Shown piece by piece: positions 53,514 to 62,232 of a stretch of DNA of 64,000 nt (position 1 is the first letter of the stretch; each line of letters starts with the position of its first letter). Source of the DNA: Candidatus Sulfopaludibacter sp. SbA3 (GTDB taxonomy: Bacteria; Pseudomonadota; Alphaproteobacteria; Caulobacterales; Hyphomonadaceae); the NCBI GenBank assembly GCA_945888325.1, contig CAMDAC010000008.1, positions 1 through 64,000 on the forward strand, given 5' to 3'. The notes under the pieces were generated by a model. It worked only from the letters and a program-made list of their open reading frames with translations, did no database searches and was not told the origin of the DNA. Position numbers and translations under genes: made by a program.

Positions 53514-53690
53514 TCAGTCAGATTTATGCAATCGCTGTTGAGTGCGGCGTTTTTTGACAGCGCGCTTGATCTTTTTCTTTTCGACCAGACCGGCCAAGTC
53601 TTCTTCGTTGTTAGCGACGACCTGATCGACCGCTGGTTTGCTTAACCCGCCAAAAACTCTCTTGATCGTCTGGTGTTTGCTTCGGCTCAT
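53514..53690 (-). CDS. Small basic hypothetical protein
   Basis: A 58-residue frame that opens MSRSKHQTIKRVFGGLSKPA and continues VDQVVANNEEDLAGL before a strongly basic end, VEKKKIKRAVKKRRTQQRLH. The first two thirds look like a small folded helical unit and the rest like a nucleic-acid-binding tail. I do not recognise a family. GC content is visibly lower than in its neighbours. It lacks a clear ribosome site and lies between the ndk terminator and the DUF2842 gene. Confidence 0.55.
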   Translation of the reverse strand: MSRSKHQTIKRVFGGLSKPAVDQVVANNEEDLAGLVEKKKIKRAVKKRRTQQRLHKSD

Positions 53691-53755
53691 GACGCCGCAT
53701 CAAGCATTCAATCCGGTGACAGGGCAAGCTGAGCGACCCGACATACGGCGCCGGT

Positions 53756-53959
53756 TCAGTCTTCTTCCGGCGGCTCGTTCGCGTTCATCCATTTGAGGAG
53801 GGGGCGGAGTGGCAGGATCCAGCCGAAACCCGCGACCAGATAGAAGCCGAGCTGCAGCCAGCTGGGCATCTCCGTCAGGCGGGAGCCGACGGTGCCGGCG
53901 CCCCAGATCCAGAGGGCCATGAAAGCAAGCATGACGAGGACGGCGATCGGTTTGCGCAT
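53756..53959 (-). CDS. DUF2842 family membrane protein
   Basis: A 67-residue protein from the ATG at 53959 (MRKPIAVLVMLAFMALWIWG). It has two membrane helices (about 5-24 and 36-58) and the sequence LQLGFYLVAGFGWILPLRPLLKWM that marks this alphaproteobacterial family. The tail is acidic (NANEPPEED). The function is unknown, but the family is usually found beside the heme A synthase gene, as here (divergent, 79 bases apart). Confidence 0.85.
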   Translation of the reverse strand: MRKPIAVLVMLAFMALWIWGAGTVGSRLTEMPSWLQLGFYLVAGFGWILPLRPLLKWMNANEPPEED

Positions 53960-54038
53960 GTTCGTTTCCGTCCGTTCGATTCCGGTGTGCGACGTTGGCG
54001 CCTCTTGATCGCGCCTTACGCCGAGTGATCTAGGCAGC

Positions 54039-55088
54039 ATGTCCGCAAACGCAATTTCGCCTCTTGCCGCACGCTGGATCCGGGCCTGGCTGATCCTGCT
54101 GGGCCTGCTCGTCTATGCGACCATCCTGGTCGGCGGCGCAACCCGGCTGACCGATTCCGGCCTCTCGATCACCGAATGGCAGCCCGTCAAGGGCGCCCTG
54201 CCGCCGATGGATACCGCCACTTGGATGGCCGAGTTCGACAAGTACCGGGAGACCACCCAGTACAAGCTGATGAACAAGGGCATGGAGCTCTCGGAATTCC
54301 AGTTCATCTACTGGTGGGAGTGGGGCCATCGCCAGCTCGGCCGGTTCATCGGCCTGGTCGCGGTTGTGGGCCTTGCCGTGTTCGCGGCGCGCCGCTGGCT
54401 GGGCGGCGGCCTGGGCTGGAAACTGCTCGGCCTCACCGCGCTCGGCGGACTGCAGGGCGCGATCGGCTGGTGGATGGTGGCGAGCGGCATGGGCGATACG
54501 GACCGGGTATCGGTCGCGCCCTACCGGCTGATGACGCATTTTTCGTTGGCGCTGCTGATCCTCTGCGTGATCACCTGGCTATGGCTCTCCCTTAGGGCCG
54601 TGCCGCGTCCCGAAGCCCCGGCCCGGGGCAGGGGCGTTGCCATTGGGCTGCTGGCGCTGGTGTTCGTGCAGATGGCGGCGGGCGCGCTGGTTGCTGGGCT
54701 GGACGCCGGGCGCAGCTACAATGACTGGCCACTGATGGCGGGGGAGCTGATCCCCAGTCATTATATACAGGCCGATCTGGGCGTGCGCAGTTTCTTCGAA
54801 GGGCGCGCGGCGACGCAGTTCAATCACCGTTTTCTCGCCTATGCGCTCTGGGGCCTCAGCCTCTGGGCCGCGTGGCGCTATCGAGCCAGCGCATGGGCGC
54901 GGCCGTTTGCGGTGCTCGCCGCGCTGGTCAGCGCGCAGGCCGTATGGGGCATTCTCACGCTGCTGAATGCCGCCCCCCTGACGCTCGCACTCGTGCATCA
55001 GGGGCTTGGCGTGATCGTGACGCTGTCGGCGGTCTACCTCGTCTGGCGGGCCGCCGGGCCGGTCACTCGGTTATCGGCTCCAGCGTAA
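54039..55088 (+). CDS. ctaA: Heme A synthase (CtaA/COX15)
   Basis: A 349-residue eight-helix membrane enzyme that oxidises heme O to heme A for aa3-type cytochrome oxidase. The N-terminal half has VGGATRLTDSGLSITEWQPVKG and EFQFIYWWEWGHRQLGR, and the second half has LMTHFSLALL, AGRSYNDWPLMAGE, FNHRFLAY and LALVHQGLG. These carry the conserved histidines expected to ligate heme. Its last 26 bases overlap the convergent lipoprotein gene. Confidence 0.95.
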   Translation: MSANAISPLAARWIRAWLILLGLLVYATILVGGATRLTDSGLSITEWQPVKGALPPMDTATWMAEFDKYRETTQYKLMNKGMELSEFQFIYWWEWGHRQLGRFIGLVAVVGLAVFAARRWLGGGLGWKLLGLTALGGLQGAIGWWMVASGMGDTDRVSVAPYRLMTHFSLALLILCVITWLWLSLRAVPRPEAPARGRGVAIGLLALVFVQMAAGALVAGLDAGRSYNDWPLMAGELIPSHYIQADLGVRSFFEGRAATQFNHRFLAYALWGLSLWAAWRYRASAWARPFAVLAALVSAQAVWGILTLLNAAPLTLALVHQGLGVIVTLSAVYLVWRAAGPVTRLSAPA

Positions 55089-56037
55089 TCTCGCTCGGGT
55101 CGATGAACACGACCTGGTGCTCGCCCGCCGCATTTTCGCCCGCCACGACGACGACGCCGCCCGGGAAGCCGCCGGCCGGCAGGGTGCCCTGCGCGGTGAT
55201 GGCCGTGGGGTTGCGGGGCGCCTGGATGGTGATGCCGTCGCGCACGCCCACATCCATCGTGGTAAGGCCGTAGTCGGTCGAGATCTGGATCGGCTTGCCC
55301 TCTTCGAGCGACAGCAGCGCCGAATACTTGCCGCGCGTCAGCGAGGCCGAATCGTCCGACCGGGGGGAGGCGACCAGGGTGTCGTAGGCGAACACGCAGG
55401 ACGTGACCGGGAAGTCCGTCTGGGTGGAGGCTTCCGGCGTCCAGGTCAGGTCGCCGTTGACTTCCGACAGCACGCCGGTGGTCAGCGACATGGAGTTGGC
55501 GAGCGTCCAGTAGGCTATCCGGATCAGCCCGCCTGCGCTGGAGTCGCCCGTGCAGAGGCCCTGGATGGCGCGTTCCTCCTTGATCGGCAGGTCGATCTGG
55601 GTGGGGGCCATCAGGCCCGGGCTGAACACATAGCCCTTGAGCTCGCCGGCCTGGGTAATGCCGGGGAACAGGGTTACCGCGGCGTCTCCGATACTGGTCG
55701 AGCGGCCATCGGCAATTGCCTTCAGACGGAAGAGCGACGGCTCGCCGATCTGCTCACCGTCCATGTTGAAGAAGTCGAGCCCGCCGCGTTCATACGCCAC
55801 AGCAAGGATGGCGCCGCCGCCGGTCGACATCGCCACATCCCGGACGGGGCCGGAAAGGGGGCGGGTTGACCAGACGGCCGGAAGCTCCAATCCTGCAGTA
55901 ATTGGGGCAGCTTTAGGGGGGGCTTCAGGGCCCTTTTCCTCGCGGGAACAAGCCACTGCGCCAAAAAGCACAATGGCCCCGGCAGCCGCGTTGACAAAGG
56001 GAGAAGCGGCGCTTAAACGCCAGCCCTTAATTTGCAT
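55063..56037 (-). CDS. Hypothetical lipoprotein, possible beta-propeller
   Basis: A 324-residue protein from the ATG at 56037, starting MQIKGWRLSAASPFVN with a hydrophobic stretch ending GAVACSREE, a plausible but non-ideal lipobox. The mature part has repeats of a blade-like pattern (GPVRDVAMSTGGGAILAVAYERGGLDFFN; GDAAVTLFP; FPVTSCVFAYDTLVASP; VVVAGENAAGEHQVVFID), which suggests a beta-propeller, related perhaps to phytase-like proteins. I cannot name the family. It converges with ctaA and diverges from rplM by 38 bases. Confidence 0.7.
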   Translation of the reverse strand: MQIKGWRLSAASPFVNAAAGAIVLFGAVACSREEKGPEAPPKAAPITAGLELPAVWSTRPLSGPVRDVAMSTGGGAILAVAYERGGLDFFNMDGEQIGEPSLFRLKAIADGRSTSIGDAAVTLFPGITQAGELKGYVFSPGLMAPTQIDLPIKEERAIQGLCTGDSSAGGLIRIAYWTLANSMSLTTGVLSEVNGDLTWTPEASTQTDFPVTSCVFAYDTLVASPRSDDSASLTRGKYSALLSLEEGKPIQISTDYGLTTMDVGVRDGITIQAPRNPTAITAQGTLPAGGFPGGVVVVAGENAAGEHQVVFIDPSEITLEPITE

Positions 56038-56075
56038 TCCTGGAACTCCGAAATTGAGAGGCTCTGAGCAGAGCA

Positions 56076-56540
56076 ATGAAAACCTATAACGCACCAGTAG
56101 GCGTAGAGACAAAGTGGGTCGTGATCGACGCGACGGGCGTCGTCGTCGGACGGCTTGCTTCTTACGTCGCCAAACGTCTCCGCGGCAAGCACCGCCCTGA
56201 CTTTACCCCCCACGTCGACACCGGCGATCACGTCGTCGTGATCAACGCCGAGAAAGCTGTCTTCACGGGCAACAAGCTGACCGACAAGATCTATTACCGC
56301 CACACCGGCTACGCTGGCGGGATCAAGTCGACCACGGCAGGCAAGATCCTGTCCGGCCGCTTCCCGGAGCGCGCACTTGAACTCGCTGTGAAGCGCATGA
56401 TGCCGCGTGAAAGCGCGCTGTCGCGCCAGCAGTTCGGCAAGCTTCGCATCTATGCCGGCGGTGAGCATCCGCACGTCGCCCAACAACCCGAGCTCGTCGA
56501 CTTCAAATCGATGAACCGCAAGAACTCGAAAACGGCCTGA
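56076..56540 (+). CDS. rplM: 50S ribosomal protein L13
   Basis: A 154-residue protein with [30 protein letters not shown] at the N-terminus, the [19 protein letters not shown] strand and the [11 protein letters not shown] / [22 protein letters not shown] motifs of L13. It is an early assembly protein of the large subunit. rpsI follows after 5 bases, the universal L13-S9 pair. Confidence 0.98.
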   Translation: MKTYNAPVGVETKWVVIDATGVVVGRLASYVAKRLRGKHRPDFTPHVDTGDHVVVINAEKAVFTGNKLTDKIYYRHTGYAGGIKSTTAGKILSGRFPERALELAVKRMMPRESALSRQQFGKLRIYAGGEHPHVAQQPELVDFKSMNRKNSKTA

Positions 56541-56545
56541 TCCAC

Positions 56546-57028
56546 ATGACCGATACCTCCGCTTCCCTGAAAGACCTTGGCGCCATGACCGGCGCGCCGT
56601 CGGCACAGCCGGCCCTCAAGGTCGAACCGAAGATCGATGCCCAGGGCCGCGCCTATGGCACCGGCCGCCGCAAGGAAGCCACCGCCCGCGTCTGGATCAA
56701 GCGCGGCACCGGCAAGATCACCATCAACGGCCGGGATCAGGAAACCTACTTCGCACGTCCCGTTCTGCGCATGGTCATCGCCCAGCCGCTGATCGAAGCC
56801 GGCCGCGCGACCGAGTTTGACGTGATTTGTACCGTCAAGGGTTCGGGCCTCATGGGTCAGGCCGGCGCGGTTCGTCACGGCATTTCGCGCGCGCTCGTCG
56901 CGTTCGAGCCGGGCCTTCGCCCGGTGCTCAAGCCCTTCGGCTTCATGACGCGCGACCCGCGCGTCGTCGAACGCAAGAAGTACGGCAAGGCGAAAGCGCG
57001 CCGCAGCTTCCAGTTCTCGAAGCGCTGA
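56546..57028 (+). CDS. rpsI: 30S ribosomal protein S9
   Basis: A 160-residue protein. The conserved S9 part begins at [26 protein letters not shown] and ends in the basic [29 protein letters not shown] tail that reaches the P-site tRNA. The first 35 or so residues are a poorly conserved extension found in many alphaproteobacteria. A strong terminator lies 27 bases after the stop. Confidence 0.98.
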   Translation: MTDTSASLKDLGAMTGAPSAQPALKVEPKIDAQGRAYGTGRRKEATARVWIKRGTGKITINGRDQETYFARPVLRMVIAQPLIEAGRATEFDVICTVKGSGLMGQAGAVRHGISRALVAFEPGLRPVLKPFGFMTRDPRVVERKKYGKAKARRSFQFSKR

Positions 57029-57055
57029 TCCGTTTACGGATTTACCGTGTTCAAG

Positions 57056-57086
57056 CGGGCGCTTCGGAGACGAAGCGCCCGTTTTT
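57056..57086 (+). terminator. Rho-independent terminator of rplM-rpsI
   Basis: An 11-base perfect stem (57056-57066 with 57071-57081) capped by the tetraloop GAGA and followed by five T residues. It separates the ribosomal operon from argC, which begins 32 bases later. Confidence 0.93.
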
Positions 57087-57117
57087 GTTTTTGCCCTGAT
57101 CCCGGAGGAGTGGGCGC

Positions 57118-58053
57118 ATGAAACCCAAAGTCTTCATCGATGGCGAAGCCGGAACCACCGGCCTGCAGATTGCGTCCCGCCTCAAGGCACGGGATGATCT
57201 CGAGGTCCTGTCGATCGACGAGGCCAAGCGCAAGGATGCGGATGCGCGCGCGGCGATCATGAAGAAGGCGGACGCGGTGATCCTCTGCCTGCCGGACGAT
57301 GCGGCGCGGCTGGCCGTGAGTCTCGTCGAGAATCCCAACACCGTGATCATCGATGCCTCGACCGCGCATCGCACGTCGCCGGGCTGGGTCTACGGGTTTC
57401 CGGAGATGGACCGCGGCCAGCGCGCCGCGATTGCGGCTTCGGCGCGGATCTCCAATCCGGGGTGCTACCCCACCGGCTTCATCGCGCTGGTGCGCCCGCT
57501 AGTCGTCTCCGGTTTGCTGCCGCCGGACTGGCCGGTCACCGTGAACGCCGTGTCCGGATATTCCGGCGGCGGAAAGCCGATGATCGCGGAGTTCGAGACG
57601 CGCGAGACGGAGGACAATTTCCGCATCTACGCGCTGGGCCAGACGCACAAGCATCCGCCCGAGATGAAGAAGCACGCAGCGCTCGCGCATCTGCCTATGT
57701 TCTTGCCGTCCGTCGGCCGGTTCGCGCAGGGCATGATCATCGAGGTGCCGCTGCCGCTCTGGGCCTTGCCGAAGAAACCGAAGCGGGCGGCGGTGCACGC
57801 GATGCTGAAGGCCGCCTATCAGGGCGAGACCTTCGTCAAGGTGATCGGACTGGCCGAAGGTGACGCGCTCAAGACGCTGGGCGCCGAAGGCTGCAACGAT
57901 ACCAACCGGCTGGAGCTCTACGTGTTCGGCAATGATGAGCAGGCGCGCCTCGTCGCGCGGCTGGACAATCTCGGCAAGGGCGCCTCAGGCGCCGCCGTGC
58001 AGAACCTCAACATCGCGCTGGGGCTGGATGAAAGCGCAGGCTTGGCGGGGTAG
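57118..58053 (+). CDS. argC: N-acetyl-gamma-glutamyl-phosphate reductase (type 2)
   Basis: A 311-residue NADPH enzyme of arginine synthesis. It has the short N-terminal IDGEAGTTGLQI motif and the acyl-enzyme Cys116 in SNPGCYPTGFIAL, with HKHPPEM and the VPLPLWALP segment of the shorter type 2 form. Its position after rplM-rpsI is conserved in alphaproteobacteria, although a terminator intervenes. GGAGGAG lies 6-7 bases before the ATG. Confidence 0.95.
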   Translation: MKPKVFIDGEAGTTGLQIASRLKARDDLEVLSIDEAKRKDADARAAIMKKADAVILCLPDDAARLAVSLVENPNTVIIDASTAHRTSPGWVYGFPEMDRGQRAAIAASARISNPGCYPTGFIALVRPLVVSGLLPPDWPVTVNAVSGYSGGGKPMIAEFETRETEDNFRIYALGQTHKHPPEMKKHAALAHLPMFLPSVGRFAQGMIIEVPLPLWALPKKPKRAAVHAMLKAAYQGETFVKVIGLAEGDALKTLGAEGCNDTNRLELYVFGNDEQARLVARLDNLGKGASGAAVQNLNIALGLDESAGLAG

Positions 58054-58155
58054 GGCTGCGTCCCTGCACAATCACCATCTGGCGCGGGAACATTTGCCGC
58101 TGGCATCCGTTGTGTTCGCGGGGTTCGTGTTGACCCGCCCCACATCGAGCACACA

Positions 58156-58524
58156 ATGACCACCAGCGACATCGCCGCCAGCGGACTGATCAGTTCAAGC
58201 AAGGTTGAAGGCACGGCTGTCTTCAACGTCGAGGGCGACAAGCTCGGCTCGGTCGATTGCCTGATGATCGACAAACAGTCCGGCCAGGTCGCGTACACAG
58301 TCATGTCGTTCGGCGGCTTCCTCGGCCTCGGCGAGAAACGCCATCCGGTGCCCTGGGGCTCGATGAACTATGACAAGTCCAAGGATGTCTATGTCGTTAG
58401 TTTGTTCAAGGACGAACTGGAAGCCGCGCCAAACCTCAATCCCGGTGAATACGGCCAGCTCGGCGACCGCGCCTATGAGGAAACGGTGTACACGCACTAC
58501 AAGGCCGAGCCTTACTGGCTCTGA
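58156..58524 (+). CDS. PRC-barrel domain protein
   Basis: A 122-residue soluble protein. The PRC-barrel core is about residues 12-85: SSSKVEGTAVFNVEGDKLGSVDCLMIDKQSGQVAYTVMSFGG, then HPVPWGSMNYDKSKDVYVV. Such single-barrel proteins occur widely in alphaproteobacteria, often in stress-related settings, with no fixed role. Its stop lies 8 bases from the convergent phaC stop. Confidence 0.88.
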   Translation: MTTSDIAASGLISSSKVEGTAVFNVEGDKLGSVDCLMIDKQSGQVAYTVMSFGGFLGLGEKRHPVPWGSMNYDKSKDVYVVSLFKDELEAAPNLNPGEYGQLGDRAYEETVYTHYKAEPYWL

Positions 58525-58531
58525 CCGAATG

Positions 58532-60364
58532 CTATTTCGGCGGCAACGGGATGTCGGCGAGGCGCACCTTGGCGTAAGTGCCGGGCGCCGCGCCGAGGCC
58601 CATGTCTTTCGGCTGCACAGCGGTGACCTTCCGGCCCGATTTGGGGCGCAGCCAGTCCCACCAGGTCGGCCACCAGCTGCCGCCGATTTCCGTGGATGTC
58701 TCCAGCCACTCGTTCGCCGAGGCGCCGAGTTTGCCGGGGTTCACCCAGTGTTGATACTTCTTGGCGTCCGGATGGTTCACCACGCCGGCGATGTGGCCCG
58801 AACCCGAGAGCACGAACGTCGCGTCCCCGCCATAAAGTTTCGCCGTGCGGAACACGCTCTCGTAAGGCACGATATGGTCGTCCTTCGAAGCCTGCAGCAT
58901 GACCGGGATGGTGATGTTCTTCGGGTCGATCTTTAGTCCGAGTACGGTATATTCGCCCTGGGCAAGCCGGTTCTCGGAATAGCATTCCTTCAGATATCGC
59001 CGGTGGACGGGACCGGGGATATTGGTCTGGTCGGCGTTCCAGTAGAGCAGGTCGAACGGGCGCGGCGGCTTGCCGAGCATGTACATGTCCACGACATAGC
59101 GCCAGACGAGATCGATCGGGCGCAGCCAGTTGAAGGTCTCGTACATGTCCTTGCCGGGCATGATGCCGCCATGCTCGTCGATCAAGCCGTAGACATAATC
59201 CCGGCCCGGACCATCGGTGAACACTTTCAGGTCGCCGGCGAGTTCGAAGTCGGACTGTGAGGCGAAGAAGGTGGCGGAGGAAATCTTGTCATACCCGGTG
59301 GCCGACATGTGGGCGAGGGCGGAGGTGAGCAGCGTGCCGCCGATACAATAGCCGACCGCGTTCAGCGACTTCGCTCCTGAGGCCTGCAACGCGCCTTCTA
59401 CGGCGGCATAGATGCCTTTCTTGACGTAATCGTCCCAATCATAATCCATCGTCACCTTGTCGGCCGAGCGCCAGGAGACGACGAACACCGTGAGGCCCCG
59501 GTCGACGAGCCAGCGGATCATCGAGTTCTCGGCGCGCAGGTCGAGGATGTAGAACTTGTTGATCCAGGGCGGGAAGATCAGCAGCGGTTTCGAATAGGCC
59601 TGCGGCTGCGACGGCGCATACTGGATCAGTTCGAGCAGGTCGTTACGGAAGACGACTTCGCCGGGCGCGGTGGCGATGTTCACGCCGACTTCAAACGGCG
59701 TCTCGTCCGTCTGCGAAATGTAGAGCTTGCCATTGCCCTTGCGGACATCCTCGCGCGCCATGCGCAGGCCCGCGAGCACGCTTTCGCCGCCGCTTTCCAT
59801 GAAGGTGCGCAGGGCCTGCGGGTTGGTGCCGAGGAAGTTGGTGGGCGAGAGGCTTTCGGTCAGCAGCTGCATGAAGAATCGCGCGCGCAGCTGCACGGCC
59901 GGATCCATGCCGGTCGCGCGGTCCGCGAGGCTGTTCATCCACTTGGAATTCACATCATAGGCCTTGCGGATGAACTTGAAGGCGGGGTTCACCTGCCATT
60001 CGGGGTCCGAGAACCGCTTGTCCTTTTCCTTCGGGGATTCCTGCGAGATCGTCTCGGAGACCATCTCCTGCCAGAGCTTCATCCAGCCCTGCATCAGCTC
60101 GAGGTTGGCCTGCATCATCGCCATCGGGTTCATGGCGAGGCTCTGGCCGACTTCGCGGAACGCGTCGGTGGCGCCCATAGGGTCGCCCTTGGTGACCGTG
60201 GCGAGGGGCCCGGAGCCGGTCATCACCTCGGCCATCAGGGCCTGGGACTCGGTATTGGCGAGCGCCAGCGTCGTCATCAGGATTTGCCAGCGCATCGGAT
60301 CCTGCGCCGCCATAAGCGCCGCAAGCGGTTCCTGACCCGAGGTTGGTGGGTTGGCGCTGCTCAT
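58532..60364 (-). CDS. phaC: Class I poly(3-hydroxyalkanoate) synthase
   Basis: A 610-residue polymerase that builds PHA storage granules from 3-hydroxyacyl-CoA. The lipase-like box GYCIGG carries the catalytic Cys340, with the Asp in SKDDHIVPYES (495/496) and His524 in GSGHIAGVVNHP completing the triad. The N-terminal domain (FSDPEWQVNPAFKFI) and the conserved WWPTWWDWL end are class I features. I chose the ATG at 60364; one at 60397 would add 11 residues. No phaA/phaB or phasin gene lies nearby in this window. Confidence 0.95.
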   Translation of the reverse strand: MSSANPPTSGQEPLAALMAAQDPMRWQILMTTLALANTESQALMAEVMTGSGPLATVTKGDPMGATDAFREVGQSLAMNPMAMMQANLELMQGWMKLWQEMVSETISQESPKEKDKRFSDPEWQVNPAFKFIRKAYDVNSKWMNSLADRATGMDPAVQLRARFFMQLLTESLSPTNFLGTNPQALRTFMESGGESVLAGLRMAREDVRKGNGKLYISQTDETPFEVGVNIATAPGEVVFRNDLLELIQYAPSQPQAYSKPLLIFPPWINKFYILDLRAENSMIRWLVDRGLTVFVVSWRSADKVTMDYDWDDYVKKGIYAAVEGALQASGAKSLNAVGYCIGGTLLTSALAHMSATGYDKISSATFFASQSDFELAGDLKVFTDGPGRDYVYGLIDEHGGIMPGKDMYETFNWLRPIDLVWRYVVDMYMLGKPPRPFDLLYWNADQTNIPGPVHRRYLKECYSENRLAQGEYTVLGLKIDPKNITIPVMLQASKDDHIVPYESVFRTAKLYGGDATFVLSGSGHIAGVVNHPDAKKYQHWVNPGKLGASANEWLETSTEIGGSWWPTWWDWLRPKSGRKVTAVQPKDMGLGAAPGTYAKVRLADIPLPPK

Positions 60365-60403
60365 AGGTCCTAGTTTTGCCCTGTTTCTTGGGCTCATCTA
60401 TCC

Positions 60404-60420
60404 ATCACAATGTTTGTGAT
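60404..60420. promoter_or_regulatory. Inverted repeat between phaC and the lipoprotein-aminotransferase genes
   Basis: ATCACAA-TGT-TTGTGAT is a perfect 7-base inverted repeat with a three-base spacer. It lies 40 bases before the phaC start and 16 bases before the divergent lipoprotein start. It could be an operator for a local regulator; no candidate regulator gene is adjacent. Confidence 0.5.
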
Positions 60421-60435
60421 TTAATGAGATTAACC

Positions 60436-60867
60436 ATGAAAAACACGGCGATTCTCCTGTGCGGCGTGCCGCTTTTGCTGGCATCTGCGTGTACCTCTTC
60501 GTTTTCGAAGGTGCGCGGCGCCCTTTACGATGCGCCGGAATGGTATGAAGCGCGCCGGACCGAGATCCGGGGCGAGGGCTATCCGGCGATCGCCGATATC
60601 CCCACCGTGGACGCAAACTGGAAGCCTGGCGAGGGGCTGGCGGCCTCCGGCGAGGAAATCGCGGTGATTCAGGCGGCCTTTGCGGCAGATGCGCGGGCAC
60701 AGGCCCCGGCGGCCGGCGCGGCGGAAATCGCGGCCGTGGTGGCGGAAATCCAGGGCGAATTCGAGCCCGGCCTGCCCCCCGGCGAATTCTTCACAGAGAC
60801 CGAGATTGCGGCGATCCGGGCGAGTTTCAACGTGCCGCGCGTGACCGAAGGCGTGATCTCCCAATGA
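60436..60867 (+). CDS. Hypothetical lipoprotein
   Basis: A 143-residue protein from the ATG at 60436 (MKNTAILLCGVPLLLASACTSS), with an SAC lipobox. The mature part has YDAPEWYEARRTEIRGEGYPAIADIPTVD, an Ala/Glu-rich helical middle and a second repeat of the GEE/TETEIAAI(Q/R)A(A/S)F pattern (EEIAVIQAAFAAD and ETEIAAIRASFNV). The family is not recognised. An ATG at 60424 is also possible. Its stop overlaps the aminotransferase start by 4 bases. Confidence 0.75.
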   Translation: MKNTAILLCGVPLLLASACTSSFSKVRGALYDAPEWYEARRTEIRGEGYPAIADIPTVDANWKPGEGLAASGEEIAVIQAAFAADARAQAPAAGAAEIAAVVAEIQGEFEPGLPPGEFFTETEIAAIRASFNVPRVTEGVISQ

Positions 60868-62075
60868 TCAATACAGATTTCCACAAGATCCGGCGGCTGC
60901 CGCCCTACGTCTTCGAACAGGTTAACCGGACCAAGGCGGCCCTGCGCGCCAAGGGCGCAGACATCATCGACCTCGGCATGGGCAACCCGGACCTGCCGAC
61001 GCCCAAGCATATTGTCGACAAGCTGGTCGAGACCGCCCGCAAGCCGGACGTCAACGGCTATTCCGCCTCGCGCGGCATTCCGGGCCTGCGCCGTGCACAG
61101 GCCGACTATTACAAGCGCCGCTTCGGCGTCACGCTCGACAAGGACCGCGAGATCATCGTCACGCTCGGCTCGAAGGAAGGCTTTGCCAACCTCGCCCAGG
61201 CGATCAGCGCGCCGGGCGATGTCATCCTCGCGCCGGATCCGTCCTATCCGCTCCACCATTTCGGCTTCATCATCGCCGGCGCCTCGATCCGCGGCGTGCC
61301 CGCGCATACGCCGGAACAATACCTGTCGAACCTTGGCCGCGCCGTGCGCTATTCCGTGCCGCCGCCGACCGCCATGGTGCTCTGCTTCCCGTCGAACCCG
61401 ACCGCCGCTGTCTGCGACCTCGACTTCTACAAGGAAGCCGTGAAGTTCGCGAAGAAGCACGATCTCTGGATCCTGTCGGACCTCGCCTACAACGAAATCT
61501 ATTTCGACGAGCCCACCCCCTCGATCCTGCAGGTCGACGGCGCGAAGGATATCGCGGTCGAATTCACCACCATGTCGAAAACCTATTCGATGGCCGGCTG
61601 GCGCGTCGGCTTCGTGGCGGGCAATGACAAGCTGATCGCCGCGCTCGCCCGCGTGAAATCCTATCTCGATTACGGCGCCTACACGCCGATCCAGGTCGCC
61701 GCTGTCGCAGCCCTCGATGGCCCGCAGGACTGCGTGGAGGATATCCGCCGGATCTACCGTACACGGCGCGATGCGCTGGTGGAGAGCTTCACGCGCGCCG
61801 GCTGGCCGGTGCCGAGCCCCAAGGCCTCGATGTTCGCCTGGGCTCCGATCCCGGAGAAACTCCGCCATCTCGGCAGCCTCGAATTCTCGATCCAGCTGAT
61901 CAACGAAGCCCACGTCGCCGTCGCCCCCGGCGCCGGCTTCGGCGAGCACGGCGACGACTATGTCCGCATCGCCCTCGTCGAAAACGAGCAACGCATCCGC
62001 CAGGCCGGCCGCAATATCCGCAAATTCCTCGCCGCCCACGGCGTCAAGGAAATCAAGCCGGTAGCGGCGGAGTAA
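60864..62075 (+). CDS. alaC: Class I/II aminotransferase, AlaC / LL-diaminopimelate aminotransferase-like
   Basis: A 403-residue fold-type I PLP enzyme. It has PPYVFEQVNRTKAALRAKGADIIDLGMGNPD at the start, YSASRGIPGLRRA, FPSNPT, LSDLAYNEIYF (Asp206, Tyr209) and the PLP lysine Lys239 in TTMSKTYSMAGWRVGF. This pattern fits the AlaC-type alanine/glutamate-pyruvate aminotransferases often placed before homoserine dehydrogenase. A methionine- or aspartate-family role is also possible. Hom follows after 157 bases. Confidence 0.9.
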   Translation: MINTDFHKIRRLPPYVFEQVNRTKAALRAKGADIIDLGMGNPDLPTPKHIVDKLVETARKPDVNGYSASRGIPGLRRAQADYYKRRFGVTLDKDREIIVTLGSKEGFANLAQAISAPGDVILAPDPSYPLHHFGFIIAGASIRGVPAHTPEQYLSNLGRAVRYSVPPPTAMVLCFPSNPTAAVCDLDFYKEAVKFAKKHDLWILSDLAYNEIYFDEPTPSILQVDGAKDIAVEFTTMSKTYSMAGWRVGFVAGNDKLIAALARVKSYLDYGAYTPIQVAAVAALDGPQDCVEDIRRIYRTRRDALVESFTRAGWPVPSPKASMFAWAPIPEKLRHLGSLEFSIQLINEAHVAVAPGAGFGEHGDDYVRIALVENEQRIRQAGRNIRKFLAAHGVKEIKPVAAE

Positions 62076-62092
62076 CCTTTCCTTGAACCCAT

Positions 62093-62108
62093 CTCCCGCA
62101 TGCGGGAG
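62093..62108. repeat. Palindromic repeat before hom
   Basis: CTCCCGCA-TGCGGGAG is a perfect 16-base palindrome 18 bases after the aminotransferase stop. It is flanked by the G-rich GGGGGCAGGGGTGAGGGG. It resembles common proteobacterial intergenic repeats and the element at 27543-27566. It could end the aminotransferase transcript ahead of hom. Confidence 0.7.
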
Positions 62109-62232
62109 GGGGCAGGGGTGAGGGGCTTCTCCGGACGCATGCACCCTTGCCGGGTAAACCCGCCCTCAGGGCTTCCGCAGGACCCCCAAACCGGCTATTG
62201 CCCCCTCCAAACCGTAGCGTAAGGGGCGCCCG

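Noticed and set aside
62109-62232. Possible riboswitch or attenuator before hom
   Set aside because: No leader peptide with Thr/Met/Ile runs and no recognisable aptamer fold was seen.
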